NCBI GenBank assembly: GCA_027065935.1
Contig: JAMONI010000327.1
Span: forward strand, 1 to 6,153
Length of the DNA stretch: 6,153 nucleotides
From: Flavobacteriales bacterium
Lineage (GTDB): Bacteria > Bacteroidota > Bacteroidia > Flavobacteriales > Flavobacteriaceae
Direction: 5' to 3'
Shown here: positions 1 to 6,153 of the stretch, one piece after another
How positions within the stretch are numbered: the stretch's first letter is position 1
How the letters are laid out: every line of letters begins with the position of its first letter
Made by a program: the position numbers and the translations under genes
The notes under the pieces: model-generated
Databases searched by the model: none
The model's input: the letters and a program-made list of their open reading frames with translations, nothing else
Told to the model about the DNA's origin: nothing

Positions 1-2
1 AA

Positions 3-248
3 ACTTTGGTGTTACCCGGAAATTTGCAAGTTTTATATTCTTACTCTAAAATCCCGTAATTCAGATGGAATTGATTGCCTAACCCCAATACATTTTATCC
101 GAACATTACGGATTATTATCCTTCTGGAAGCAAAAACAAGCAACCAATTGTAAAATCGGCTTATATCGACGCCCCGAAAAACAAGAGTTGGAAAGAAGTG
201 CCTTCAAAAACAATGACTGGCATTATCGAATTTTACATGTTTATATAA
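3..248 (+). pseudogene. Possible decayed gene tail, unidentified
   Basis: Read in the frame starting at base 3, this stretch gives protein-like sequence interrupted by two stops (TAA at 57-59, TGA at 72-74) and ending at TAA 246-248. The longest uninterrupted part, 75-245, is 57 codons with no ATG near its beginning. It contains the phrases TDYYPSGSKNKQPIVKSAY and APKNKSWKEVPSKTMTG, and its codon choice resembles the real genes downstream. I do not recognise a family. It could be the 3' end of a degraded gene entering from the left, or intergenic sequence that looks coding by chance. The frame starting at base 1 is also open to about 149 but reads less like protein. Nothing else in 1-350 looks like a gene on either strand. 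Confidence 0.25.
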
Positions 249-352
249 TTCCTTATTGTGTATTCAATATTATCGGTTATGACCGAAATAGCTCACAAAA
301 AAGGATTAGAAATTTTTATTTGCGTAAAATTTAAAAAAATAAACATCATAAA

Positions 353-383
353 TTTGAAATACGAAAAAAAATTTCTAACTTTA
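353..383 (+). promoter_or_regulatory. Bacteroidota-type promoter for recQ
   Basis: TTTG at 353-356 is followed after exactly 19 bases by TAACTTTA at 376-383. The known Bacteroidota housekeeping promoter is TTTG, a spacer of about 19 bases, then TAnnTTTG. Only the last base of the -7 box differs here. Transcription would start near 390, giving a leader of about 25 bases before the recQ ATG at 415. The surrounding DNA is very AT-rich, so a chance match is possible, but spacing and position are right. No clear Shine-Dalgarno precedes the ATG, which is normal in this phylum. Confidence 0.5.
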
Positions 384-414
384 TGATTGCGATTTTAAAG
401 ATTTATAAAGCCCT

Positions 415-1110
415 ATGCATCAAATAAGCGACATGGATTTGAAAAAGGCCTTAAAAAAGCATTTCGGTTTCGATCAATTCAGAGGTCTTCAGGAGCAAGT
501 TATTAAAAGTATTTTGTCCGGGAAAAACACCATGGCCATCATGCCCACCGGTGGAGGTAAATCCTTAACCTATCAATTGCCGGCACTCATTCAGCCGGGC
601 GTGGCTATTGTGGTTTCACCGCTTATCGCGTTAATGAAAAACCAAGTGGATGCCATCCGCGGTATTTCCGAAGAACGGGGCATTGCACACGTGTTGAATT
701 CATTGCTCAACAAAACCGAAACCCGGCAAGTTAAAGAAGATATTTTGAGCGGTAAGACCAAATTGTTATACATGGCGCCCGAATCATTAAACAAACCCGA
801 AAATCTCGACTTCCTGCGTGATGCCAACGTCTCCTTCATCGCCGTTGACGAAGCCCACTGTATCTCGGAATGGGGGCACGATTTCAGGCCCGAATACAGA
901 AATTTAAGAAAAATCATCAATTACATCAATCCCCAAATGCCGGTAATGGCCCTTACGGCCACCGCCACCCCCAAAACACAAGACGATATCCTGAAAAATC
1001 TGGAAATCGAAGACGCCAATGTGTTTAAAGATTCCTTCAATCGACCCAATTTGTTTTACGAAAATTCATCAAACAACGCCCCGGACAATCGGGCATTATA
1101 TACGCCTTAA
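415..1110 (+). CDS. recQ: RecQ N-terminal fragment (first RecA-like lobe)
   Basis: This is the 5' part of the broken recQ, 231 codons as it stands, the last 15 being out-of-frame tail after codon 216. It carries the whole first helicase lobe. In order these are the Q-motif region around FGFDQFRGLQEQVI (residues 17-30), Walker A PTGGGKS (44-50, catalytic Lys49), the motif-Ia region VVSPLIALMKNQV, the Walker B box DEAH (145-148) followed by the aromatic-rich loop CISEWGHDFRPEY, and motif III TATATP (181-186). The ATG at 415 is chosen because it lies just before the conserved Q-motif at the family's usual distance and just after a promoter-like pair. Alone, this lobe could bind ATP but lacks motifs IV-VI and would not be a working helicase. 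Confidence 0.75.
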   Translation: MHQISDMDLKKALKKHFGFDQFRGLQEQVIKSILSGKNTMAIMPTGGGKSLTYQLPALIQPGVAIVVSPLIALMKNQVDAIRGISEERGIAHVLNSLLNKTETRQVKEDILSGKTKLLYMAPESLNKPENLDFLRDANVSFIAVDEAHCISEWGHDFRPEYRNLRKIINYINPQMPVMALTATATPKTQDDILKNLEIEDANVFKDSFNRPNLFYENSSNNAPDNRALYTP

Positions 1111-2573
1111 GCCGAAAAACCGTTGAAGAGTTAGCCCAATTTCTCCAATTAAACGACATCCGTGCCGTACCCTACCACGCCGGATTAAATGCCAAAACCC
1201 GTAGCAAACACCAAGACATGTTTCTGCAAGAAGATGCCGATGTTGTGGTAGCGACCATCGCCTTCGGTATGGGTATCGACAAACCCGACGTGCGTTATGT
1301 AATCCATTACGACATTCCCAAAAGTCTGGAAAGCTATTACCAAGAAACGGGACGCGCCGGTCGCGACGGCGAATACGCCCACTGCCTGGCTTTCTATTCC
1401 TATAAAGACATCGAAAAATTGGAAAAATTCCTCTTTTCCGAAAAATCAAGTATCGAACGAGAAATCGGACTGGCATTGCTCAATGAAGTGGTAGCGTATG
1501 CCGAAACTTCCATATCGCGGCGCAAATTTCTCTTGGATTACTTCGGCGAAGAATTCGACCCCGAAAAAGATCCCGGCGGAGATATGGACGATAATGTCCG
1601 TAATCCCAAGCCCAAAGTGGAAGCCAAAGACCAAGCCGTTAAAGTTTTACAACTCCTCACCTCGGTCAAAGGTGATTTTAAAATCAACGACGTAATCAAC
1701 ATCCTGCACGGCATCGAAACCTCCAGAGTGCGCTCACACAAAAAACTGCTGGGAGAAATCTGGGCCAGCGGAAAGGATAAAGAAAAAGAATTCTGGCACG
1801 CCCTGCTCAGACACATGCTCATTGAAAAGCTGCTGTCCAAACAAATAGAAAACTTCGGTGTGCTTAGAGTCACCGAAAAAGGCAAAGCCTTTTTAAAATC
1901 GCCTTCGAGTTTTATGATTACAGAAAATCATAAATTCAACATCAGCGTAAGATCGGGCGCAATGATGAAACAATCGCACGGCGCCGACGACACACTTTTA
2001 AAAATGCTCAAAGAATTACGAAAAGACATCGCCAAGAAAAAACAAATCCCCACCTATGTGATTTTTCAAGAAGCCTCGTTGGAAGACATGGCTTTGAAAT
2101 ATCCGGTTACCATCGAAGAAATGACACGAATCTACGGCGTGGGTGAAGGAAAAGCCCGCAAATACGGTCCTCCTTTCATCGAACTTATCAAAAAATACGT
2201 GGAAGAAAACGACATCGTCCGTCCCGACGACATCGTTATAAAATCGGCCCCTTCGCGCTCGGCCATGAAAGTGTTTATCATCCAAAGTACCGACCGGAAA
2301 ATCCCGTTGGAAGATATCATGCGCGCCAAAGGCCTAACCCTTGAAGAACTCATCAAAGAAATGGAACAATTGGTGTATATGGGGACCAAACTCAATATAG
2401 ACTACATTATCGACGAAATTTTCGACGAAGAACAGCAGGAAGAACTCCATGATTATTTCATGGAAGCCGAAAGAGACAAAATTAGCGACGCCCTCGAAGA
2501 ATTCGGCGACGAATACGACGAAGAGGAATTGCGCCTCTACCGGATTAAATTTATCAGCGATATGGCAAACTAA
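1062..2573 (+). CDS. recQ: RecQ C-terminal fragment (second lobe, RQC-like, HRDC)
   Basis: This is the 3' part of the broken recQ in its own frame. The first ATG in frame is 1218, but homology begins at 1062, so 1218 is unlikely to be a natural start. It encodes motif IV (SGIIYALSR), motif V (IAFGMGIDKPDVRYVIHYD), motif VI with arginine fingers (QETGRAGRDG, GRAGRDG at 1350-1370), the ISRRKFLLDYFGEEF helical segment, an RQC winged-helix-like region (about 1630-1930), and an HRDC domain (about 1990-2210, LLKMLKELRKDIA through GVGEGKARKYG). A C-terminal extension ends in the acidic LEEFGDEYDEEELRLYRIKF. The cysteines that bind zinc in E. coli RecQ are absent: the site reads GDMDDNVRNP. I recall this as usual for flavobacterial RecQ rather than extra damage. 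Confidence 0.75.
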   Translation, partial: KFIKQRPGQSGIIYALSRKTVEELAQFLQLNDIRAVPYHAGLNAKTRSKHQDMFLQEDADVVVATIAFGMGIDKPDVRYVIHYDIPKSLESYYQETGRAGRDGEYAHCLAFYSYKDIEKLEKFLFSEKSSIEREIGLALLNEVVAYAETSISRRKFLLDYFGEEFDPEKDPGGDMDDNVRNPKPKVEAKDQAVKVLQLLTSVKGDFKINDVINILHGIETSRVRSHKKLLGEIWASGKDKEKEFWHALLRHMLIEKLLSKQIENFGVLRVTEKGKAFLKSPSSFMITENHKFNISVRSGAMMKQSHGADDTLLKMLKELRKDIAKKKQIPTYVIFQEASLEDMALKYPVTIEEMTRIYGVGEGKARKYGPPFIELIKKYVEENDIVRPDDIVIKSAPSRSAMKVFIIQSTDRKIPLEDIMRAKGLTLEELIKEMEQLVYMGTKLNIDYIIDEIFDEEQQEELHDYFMEAERDKISDALEEFGDEYDEEELRLYRIKFISDMAN

Positions 2574-2586
2574 ATAAACAAAGCTT

Positions 2587-2832
2587 ATGAAAAAAAAAGA
2601 TTTACCTCATATAGCGGACAAAAAACCCTTGGTTCTGGAAATGGAAGCGGGCACTTATTATTGGTGCAGTTGCGGTTTGAGCAAAAAGCAACCCTTTTGC
2701 GACGGCTCTCATAAAGGAACGGACTTCACTCCCGTAAAGCTTGTTATCGATAAAAAACGAAAATTCGCCTGGTGCTTGTGCAAACACTCCGAAAAAGGAC
2801 CGCAATGCGACGGCGCACACGTCAAATTGTAA
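2587..2832 (+). CDS. Tandem CDGSH-type [2Fe-2S] iron-sulfur protein
   Basis: This small, probably cytoplasmic protein of 81 residues has two CDGSH zinc-finger-type domains (mitoNEET family). Each domain holds a [2Fe-2S] cluster through three Cys and one His in the pattern C-x-C-x8-C-x3-H. The first site is Cys27, Cys29, Cys38, His42 (CSCGLSKKQPFCDGSH). The second is Cys63, Cys65, Cys74, His78 (CLCKHSEKGPQCDGAH). All eight ligands are present. There is no transmembrane anchor, unlike mitochondrial mitoNEET. Bacterial tandem members are thought to act in electron transfer or iron-sulfur cluster handling, but the partner here is unknown. The gene starts 13 bases after the recQ stop with no promoter between, so it is probably co-transcribed with recQ. 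The N-terminus is lysine-rich (MKKKD), and the ATG is the only reasonable start. Confidence 0.93.
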   Translation: MKKKDLPHIADKKPLVLEMEAGTYYWCSCGLSKKQPFCDGSHKGTDFTPVKLVIDKKRKFAWCLCKHSEKGPQCDGAHVKL

Positions 2833-2852
2833 TCCGCTATCCGGCCGAATCA

Positions 2853-2883
2853 TTTTTTAAGACGATTTTTTTTCATATTTTAG
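2853..2883 (+). promoter_or_regulatory. Weak candidate promoter for acs
   Basis: TTTT at 2853-2856 is followed after 19 bases by TATTTTAG at 2876-2883. This resembles the Bacteroidota TTTG-N19-TAnnTTTG promoter with one mismatch in each box. Transcription would start near 2890, about 16 bases before the acs ATG. The region also has two runs of T (2853-2858 and 2866-2873) that could help end transcription from the CDGSH gene, but no convincing hairpin precedes them. Because the gap is so T-rich, the match could be chance. Confidence 0.25.
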
Positions 2884-2905
2884 GTATCAAACAAAACAAG
2901 ATTTT

Positions 2906-4816
2906 ATGGTACCTAAAATTTCGACACTTTCCGGATATTTACACGAATATCAAAAAAGCATCGTGCATCCCGAAATTTTTTGGGAACGAATTGCCGAAAG
3001 CTTTCATTGGCGAAAACCCTGGGAAAAGGTCTTGGAATGGGATTTCAACAAACCCGAAGTAAAATGGTTTGTCGGTGGAAAACTCAACATCACCGAAAAT
3101 ATTTTCGAACGTCACGCCTGTATGAAAGGAGATACGCCGGCCATTATTTGGGAGCCTAACGACCCCTCCGAACCGCATAAAATTTTTACTTACAAACAAT
3201 TATGGGATGAAGTAAACAAATTTGCCAACGTATTGAAATCATTGGGCGTTAAAAAAGGTGACCGCATCACCATCTATTTACCCATGATTCCCGAGCTTGC
3301 CATTGCCATGCTGGCTTCGGCACGAATCGGAGCCATACACTCCATAGTCTTTGCAGGATTTTCCGCCAAAGCCCTTGCCGAACGAAATAATGACGCACAA
3401 TCAAAAATTCTCATTACCGCCGACGGCAGTTTTCGCGGCCCGAAAACCATTCCGCTGAAACAAACCGCCGACGAAGCGCTTCACATGTCAGGGAGTATCG
3501 AAAAAGTGATAGTAGTAAAGCGTACGGGACAACAGGTCCGGATGAAAGAAGGACGAGACCTGTGGTGGCACGAGTTAATGAAAAATGCCGCTACCGAGTG
3601 CAAAGCCGAAACCATGGACGCCGAAGACCCTCTATTTATCCTCTATACAAGCGGTTCGACCGGAAAACCCAAAGGAATACTTCATACCACGGGCGGTTAT
3701 ATGATTTATGCCGCTTATACCTTTAGGAACGTTTTCCAATACACCGACGGCGACATTTATTTTTGCGCCGCGGACATCGGTTGGATAACCGGACATTCAT
3801 ACATTATTTACGGCCCTCTGTTGGAAGGCGCCACCACACTGATGTTTGAAGGAATCCCCACCTATCCGAAACCCGACAGGTATTGGCAAATCATCGAAAA
3901 ATTCAAAGTGAATCAATTTTACACCTCGCCTACGGCGATCCGGTCGTTATTGGCTCAAGGTGAAGAATGGGCGGATAAATACGACATGCCTTCATTGAAG
4001 GTTTTGGGTACGGTAGGCGAACCCATCAACGAAGAAGCATGGCATTGGTACCACAACCACGTAGGCAAAGGCCGCTGTCCCATTGTGGACACTTGGTGGC
4101 AAACCGAAACCGGCGGGATTATGATCAGCCCCTTGGCGGGTATTACGCCAACCAAACCCGCTTATGCTACGTTGCCCTTGCCCGGCATTCGTCCCGTTAT
4201 TATGGACGCCGACGGAAAACCGCTCAAAGGAAACAATGTGGAAGGAAGCCTGTGTATCGAATTCCCGTGGCCGGGAATGGCCCGAACCGTTTGGGGCGAC
4301 CATCAAAGGTACAAAGAAGTCTATTTCACTGCTTATCCGGGCAAATATTTTACCGGTGACGGAGTAAAACGGGATGAAGACGGTTATTACCGTATTTTGG
4401 GAAGAATCGACGATGTGATTAACGTATCGGGACACCGGTTGGGTACGGCCGAAATCGAAAATGCGATCAACGAACATCCTTTGGTGGCGGAATCGGCCGT
4501 GGTGGGTTATCCGCATCCCATAAAAGGACAAGGTATATACGCATTTGTGGTAGCACCCGCCCGGCCGGGTAATTTGGATGAAGAACTCCGCAATTCCATC
4601 CGGCAAGGAGTAGCCAAATTGATAAGCCCCATTGCCAAACCCGATAAAATTCAATTCGTAAGCGGACTTCCCAAAACCCGTTCGGGAAAAATCATGCGGC
4701 GTATCTTAAGAAAAATCGTGGCGGGAAGTTCCGACTACGGTGATACTTCCACATTAACCAATCCCGGTATCGTCAACGAAATTCAAAAGGGATTTGAAGC
4801 CCTGAAGGACGGCTAA
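2906..4816 (+). CDS. acs: Acetyl-CoA synthetase (AMP-forming acetate-CoA ligase)
   Basis: This enzyme activates acetate with ATP to acetyl-AMP and then forms acetyl-CoA, feeding acetate into the TCA cycle and lipid synthesis. It is cytoplasmic. At 636 residues it is close to the usual family length of about 630-650. The N-terminal Acs-type cap domain is present ([20 protein letters not shown]), followed by the adenylate-forming core. Landmarks are the phosphate-binding loop [11 protein letters not shown] (247-257), [27 protein letters not shown], and [10 protein letters not shown] with the acetate-pocket Trp398 (equivalent to Salmonella Trp414). Further on are TGD with Asp485, the hinge region [13 protein letters not shown] with Arg511, and [11 protein letters not shown] with the catalytic Lys595. 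That lysine equals Salmonella Lys609, which acetylation can switch off. The Trp identifies an acetate enzyme rather than a longer-chain ligase. The ATG at 2906 gives the expected N-terminus. No acetyltransferase or deacetylase gene is nearby. Confidence 0.97.
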   Translation: MVPKISTLSGYLHEYQKSIVHPEIFWERIAESFHWRKPWEKVLEWDFNKPEVKWFVGGKLNITENIFERHACMKGDTPAIIWEPNDPSEPHKIFTYKQLWDEVNKFANVLKSLGVKKGDRITIYLPMIPELAIAMLASARIGAIHSIVFAGFSAKALAERNNDAQSKILITADGSFRGPKTIPLKQTADEALHMSGSIEKVIVVKRTGQQVRMKEGRDLWWHELMKNAATECKAETMDAEDPLFILYTSGSTGKPKGILHTTGGYMIYAAYTFRNVFQYTDGDIYFCAADIGWITGHSYIIYGPLLEGATTLMFEGIPTYPKPDRYWQIIEKFKVNQFYTSPTAIRSLLAQGEEWADKYDMPSLKVLGTVGEPINEEAWHWYHNHVGKGRCPIVDTWWQTETGGIMISPLAGITPTKPAYATLPLPGIRPVIMDADGKPLKGNNVEGSLCIEFPWPGMARTVWGDHQRYKEVYFTAYPGKYFTGDGVKRDEDGYYRILGRIDDVINVSGHRLGTAEIENAINEHPLVAESAVVGYPHPIKGQGIYAFVVAPARPGNLDEELRNSIRQGVAKLISPIAKPDKIQFVSGLPKTRSGKIMRRILRKIVAGSSDYGDTSTLTNPGIVNEIQKGFEALKDG

Positions 4817-4852
4817 AATTATATGCAAAAAAAACATTGCTCCGAACCGCCG

Positions 4853-4869
4853 GCTTTTCATATAAAAGC
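4853..4869. repeat. Perfect inverted repeat next to promoter box
   Basis: GCTTTT (4853-4858) and AAAAGC (4864-4869) are perfectly complementary arms of six bases around the five-base loop CATAT. The structure sits between acs and the next gene and ends two bases before the TAACTTTG box at 4872. In RNA it would be a weak hairpin without a following run of T, so it is a poor terminator. In DNA it lies in the promoter spacer and could be an operator. It could also be a chance AT-rich palindrome. Confidence 0.4.
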
Positions 4870-4871
4870 AG

Positions 4872-4879
4872 TAACTTTG
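4872..4879 (+). promoter_or_regulatory. Bacteroidota -7 promoter box (TAACTTTG)
   Basis: TAACTTTG is a perfect match to the Bacteroidota -7 consensus TAnnTTTG. Transcription would begin near 4886, about ten bases before the ATG at 4897. No TTTG sits at the usual distance upstream: the spacer zone there is filled by the inverted repeat 4853-4869. The promoter may therefore be weak or need an activator. It would drive the small membrane protein, the LysE-family gene and the methyltransferase as one unit. Confidence 0.45.
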
Positions 4880-4896
4880 CACAAAATTGAAAAAAG

Positions 4897-5415
4897 ATGT
4901 TTCAACACAAATACTTCAAGCTGTTCGTGATGTTTGTTTTACTGGGAATTTCCGTTTGGCAATTTACCGAAGGGAATATCGGAAACGGCATTTTTATTCT
5001 GATTTTGGCATTATTGGTGCTGTTTTTTTACATAAGAAACGAATACCTGTTAATGGCCTACATGCGCTTGCGCAAACAAGATACTGCGGGGGTTGAAAAA
5101 TGGTTGAGTAAAATCAAATCGCCCGAAAAGGCTTTAATCAAACCCCAGCAGGCGAGTTACTATATGATGTGGGGAATGATTCACAGTCAAAAAAATATTC
5201 ATCAAGCGGAAAAATATTTTAGAAAAGCTTTAAAAATAGGTTTTATCCTTAAACAAGAAGAAGCCCTGACCAAGCTTTCGTTGGCGGGAATTTTGATTGC
5301 CAAAAGAAGAAAACGCGAAGCAATGAATTTAATTAACGAAGCCAAAAAGTTAGACAAAAAAGGTTTGCTCAAGGAAAACATTCAAGTGGTCAAGCAACAG
5401 TTAAAACGCATTTGA
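4897..5415 (+). CDS. Small two-helix membrane protein with TPR-like repeats, function unknown
   Basis: This protein of 172 residues has two predicted membrane helices near the N-terminus (about residues 7-23 and 31-46), joined by a short loop TEGNIGNG. A charged, basic and mainly helical domain follows. Within it, residues 87-115 (ending QAEKYFRKALKIG) and 122-154 (with AKRRKREAMNLINEAKKLD) look like two tetratricopeptide-type helix pairs, with the alternating small and aromatic positions typical of TPRs. The soluble part, rich in Lys and Arg, should face the cytoplasm. I recall similar short TPR membrane proteins in Flavobacteriia but know of no assigned role. TPRs usually bind other proteins, so a membrane-tethered adaptor is a reasonable inference. 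The ATG lies directly after the promoter box, in A-rich sequence with no true Shine-Dalgarno. The stop is 34 bases before the LysE-family gene, suggesting one transcript. Confidence 0.8.
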   Translation: MFQHKYFKLFVMFVLLGISVWQFTEGNIGNGIFILILALLVLFFYIRNEYLLMAYMRLRKQDTAGVEKWLSKIKSPEKALIKPQQASYYMMWGMIHSQKNIHQAEKYFRKALKIGFILKQEEALTKLSLAGILIAKRRKREAMNLINEAKKLDKKGLLKENIQVVKQQLKRI

Positions 5416-5449
5416 TTTCATTGCCGGTTTTTCCGCTCATTTTTTTACT

Positions 5450-6073
5450 ATGTTGGAATTTGCACGTCATTTTGTGGCAGGATTTATCGTGACTTTTATC
5501 GGAATTGCTCCGCCAGGCATTATATCGCTCACCGGATTGAAAGTAGCCGTGGAACGTGGCAAAAAAGCCGGAATTTTGTTTGCCGCAGGCGTTATGCTTC
5601 CCGATATTGTTCAGGCTCACATTGCCATACTGGGCGCCGAATATATTTTGTCCAATCCGTTTGTATTAAACTGGCTCAAGCGTATCGGAATTTTGATTTT
5701 GCTGATAATGGCTTATACGTCATTCAAGCAAGCGCGAAAAGGTATCAAGAACAGTCCCGTGACCAAGTTTAACATAAGAAATCCGTTTTACTACGGCGTT
5801 TTTATCTCCGCCGTGAATCCTATGGCCATTCCTTTTTATTTTGTGTACAGTTCATTGTTGAAATATTCGGGAATCATCCGGTTCAACCAACCCTATGCCA
5901 GCATTTACATTGCCGGTGCGGTATTGGGGGCTTTTACCCTGCTGACCGTTTATTCCGTGTACGCTAAAAAGATAATCGGGAAAATTACATTCGTAGCAAA
6001 GAATTTTTATTACATTCTGAGCGGCCTGTTTTTCCTGGTGGCTTTGGGAATCATTTTCAGTATGATTAATTAA
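5450..6073 (+). CDS. LysE/RhtB-family translocator (probable amino-acid or small-metabolite exporter)
   Basis: This is a polytopic inner-membrane protein of 207 residues, the usual size for the LysE/RhtB family, which exports amino acids or related metabolites using the membrane potential. About six hydrophobic segments can be seen, roughly residues 8-30, 41-62, 77-92, 112-135, 150-171 and 186-205. The family signature early in the protein is clear: GIAPPGIISLTGLKVAVERG (18-37), with the paired prolines and the basic cytoplasmic turn, followed by AGVMLPDIVQAHIAILGAE. The mid-protein SAVNPMAIPFYFVYSSLL (120-137) matches the conserved Asn-Pro region of the family. Substrate cannot be told from sequence, and Bacteroidota members are mostly uncharacterised. 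It begins 34 bases after the TPR-like protein and ends five bases before the methyltransferase start, so it is probably in the middle of an operon. Confidence 0.88.
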   Translation: MLEFARHFVAGFIVTFIGIAPPGIISLTGLKVAVERGKKAGILFAAGVMLPDIVQAHIAILGAEYILSNPFVLNWLKRIGILILLIMAYTSFKQARKGIKNSPVTKFNIRNPFYYGVFISAVNPMAIPFYFVYSSLLKYSGIIRFNQPYASIYIAGAVLGAFTLLTVYSVYAKKIIGKITFVAKNFYYILSGLFFLVALGIIFSMIN

Positions 6074-6078
6074 AGCTT

Positions 6079-6153
6079 ATGATTACATCCGTACAAAATC
6101 CTTTGGTAAAATATATCGTAAAACTAACGCATAAATCGTCTTTTCGTAAAAAA
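6079..6153 (+). CDS. SpoU/TrmH-family RNA 2'-O-methyltransferase, N-terminal 25 codons
   Basis: Only the beginning is in the window; the frame is open to the last base. The text begins MITSVQNPLVKYIVKLTHKS and continues SFRKK. This is the typical opening of the SpoU substrate-binding domain found in TrmH/RlmB-like methyltransferases (I.S.QNP..K...KL..K..R). These enzymes methylate ribose 2'-OH groups in rRNA or tRNA using S-adenosylmethionine. The catalytic knotted SPOUT domain would lie beyond the window, so the exact target cannot be named. The start is five bases after the LysE-family stop, consistent with translation on the same mRNA. Confidence 0.75.
   Translation, partial: MITSVQNPLVKYIVKLTHKSSFRKK

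Larger units (their letters stand above)
415..2573 (+). pseudogene. recQ: ATP-dependent DNA helicase RecQ, interrupted by a small frame-changing deletion
   Basis: RecQ is a 3'-to-5' superfamily 2 DNA helicase that unwinds recombination and replication intermediates. The gene is nearly complete, but its frame breaks near 1060-1064. The upstream frame reads SFNRPNLFYE up to codon 216, then runs into a stop at 1108-1110. The homologous text resumes two bases out of step as KFIKQRPGQSGIIYALSRK from 1062, and stays open to TAA 2571-2573. Compared with the flavobacterial RecQ pattern I remember, about 14 residues between NLFYE and FIKQ are missing. That corresponds to roughly 40 lost bases, leaving a gaaaa scar. 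The lost piece is the start of the second RecA lobe, so even a frameshifting ribosome would make a damaged protein. Restored length would be about 732 residues, normal for this clade. No other lesion is visible, so the break is either very recent or a sequence or assembly error. Confidence 0.85.

Noticed and set aside
273..286. Small hairpin TCGGT-TATG-ACCGA as a terminator
   Set aside because: The stem has only five pairs and no run of T follows on either strand.
310..332. Inverted repeat AAATTTT / AAAATTT before recQ
   Set aside because: All pairs are A-T with a nine-base loop in a very AT-rich stretch. It is expected by chance and has no T run on the + strand.
1057..1066. Programmed -1 frameshift joining the two recQ halves
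   Set aside because: The sequence at the junction (tac gaa aat) is not a slippery X-XXY-YYZ heptamer, and the joined protein would still lack about 14 core residues. A deletion explains both facts.
1096..1476. Open frame of 126 codons on the - strand within recQ
   Set aside because: The protein is arginine- and glycine-rich with no recognisable motif, and it lies opposite helicase motifs IV-VI. It is a reverse-strand artefact.
2772..3062. Open frame of 96 codons spanning the end of the CDGSH gene and the start of acs
   Set aside because: It overlaps two well-supported genes in another frame and has no recognisable content.
3992..4654. Long open frame of 220 codons on the - strand inside acs
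   Set aside because: It lies wholly antisense to a perfectly conserved acetyl-CoA synthetase, has no family features, and is rich in residues expected from reverse reading of that gene. It is a shadow.
5416..5449. Terminator between the TPR-like gene and the LysE-family gene
   Set aside because: There are T runs, but the only stem (CGG-TTTTT-CCG) has three pairs. The short gap fits an operon better.

Overview
The window looks like chromosomal DNA of a Bacteroidota bacterium, most likely a member of the Flavobacteriia or a close relative. The reasons are the wording of the RecQ and acetyl-CoA synthetase proteins, moderately AT-rich coding sequence with AT-rich gaps, near absence of Shine-Dalgarno sequences, and promoter-like boxes of the Bacteroidota type (TTTG / TAnnTTTG). 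All supported genes lie on the + strand. I saw no RNA gene, insertion sequence, CRISPR array or phage gene.

Layout. Positions 1-414 carry no intact gene. They hold a possible decayed gene tail (about 3-248) and then an AT-rich stretch with a good Bacteroidota-type promoter at 353-383. Positions 415-2573 are a recQ DNA helicase gene broken near 1060-1064, where about 40 bases are missing and the frame changes. Everything on both sides of the break is well preserved. Positions 2587-2832 encode a small tandem CDGSH iron-sulfur protein, 13 bases after recQ and probably co-transcribed with it. Positions 2906-4816 encode a complete acetyl-CoA synthetase (acs). A second transcription unit seems to start at 4872-4879 and comprises a two-helix membrane protein with TPR-like repeats (4897-5415), a LysE-family exporter (5450-6073), and the first 25 codons of a SpoU/TrmH-type RNA methyltransferase (6079 to the window end).

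How the genes relate. The recQ/CDGSH pair, acs, and the membrane protein/LysE/methyltransferase cluster are housekeeping or accessory genes with no evident shared pathway. The CDGSH protein is probably a [2Fe-2S] redox or cluster-handling protein, and Acs makes acetyl-CoA from acetate. I found no convincing undescribed system. The item most worth a second look is the recQ lesion: a single small deletion in an otherwise intact gene, so either a recent inactivation or a sequence error. The next are the hairpin abutting the 4872 promoter box and the conserved-looking but uncharacterised small membrane TPR protein.
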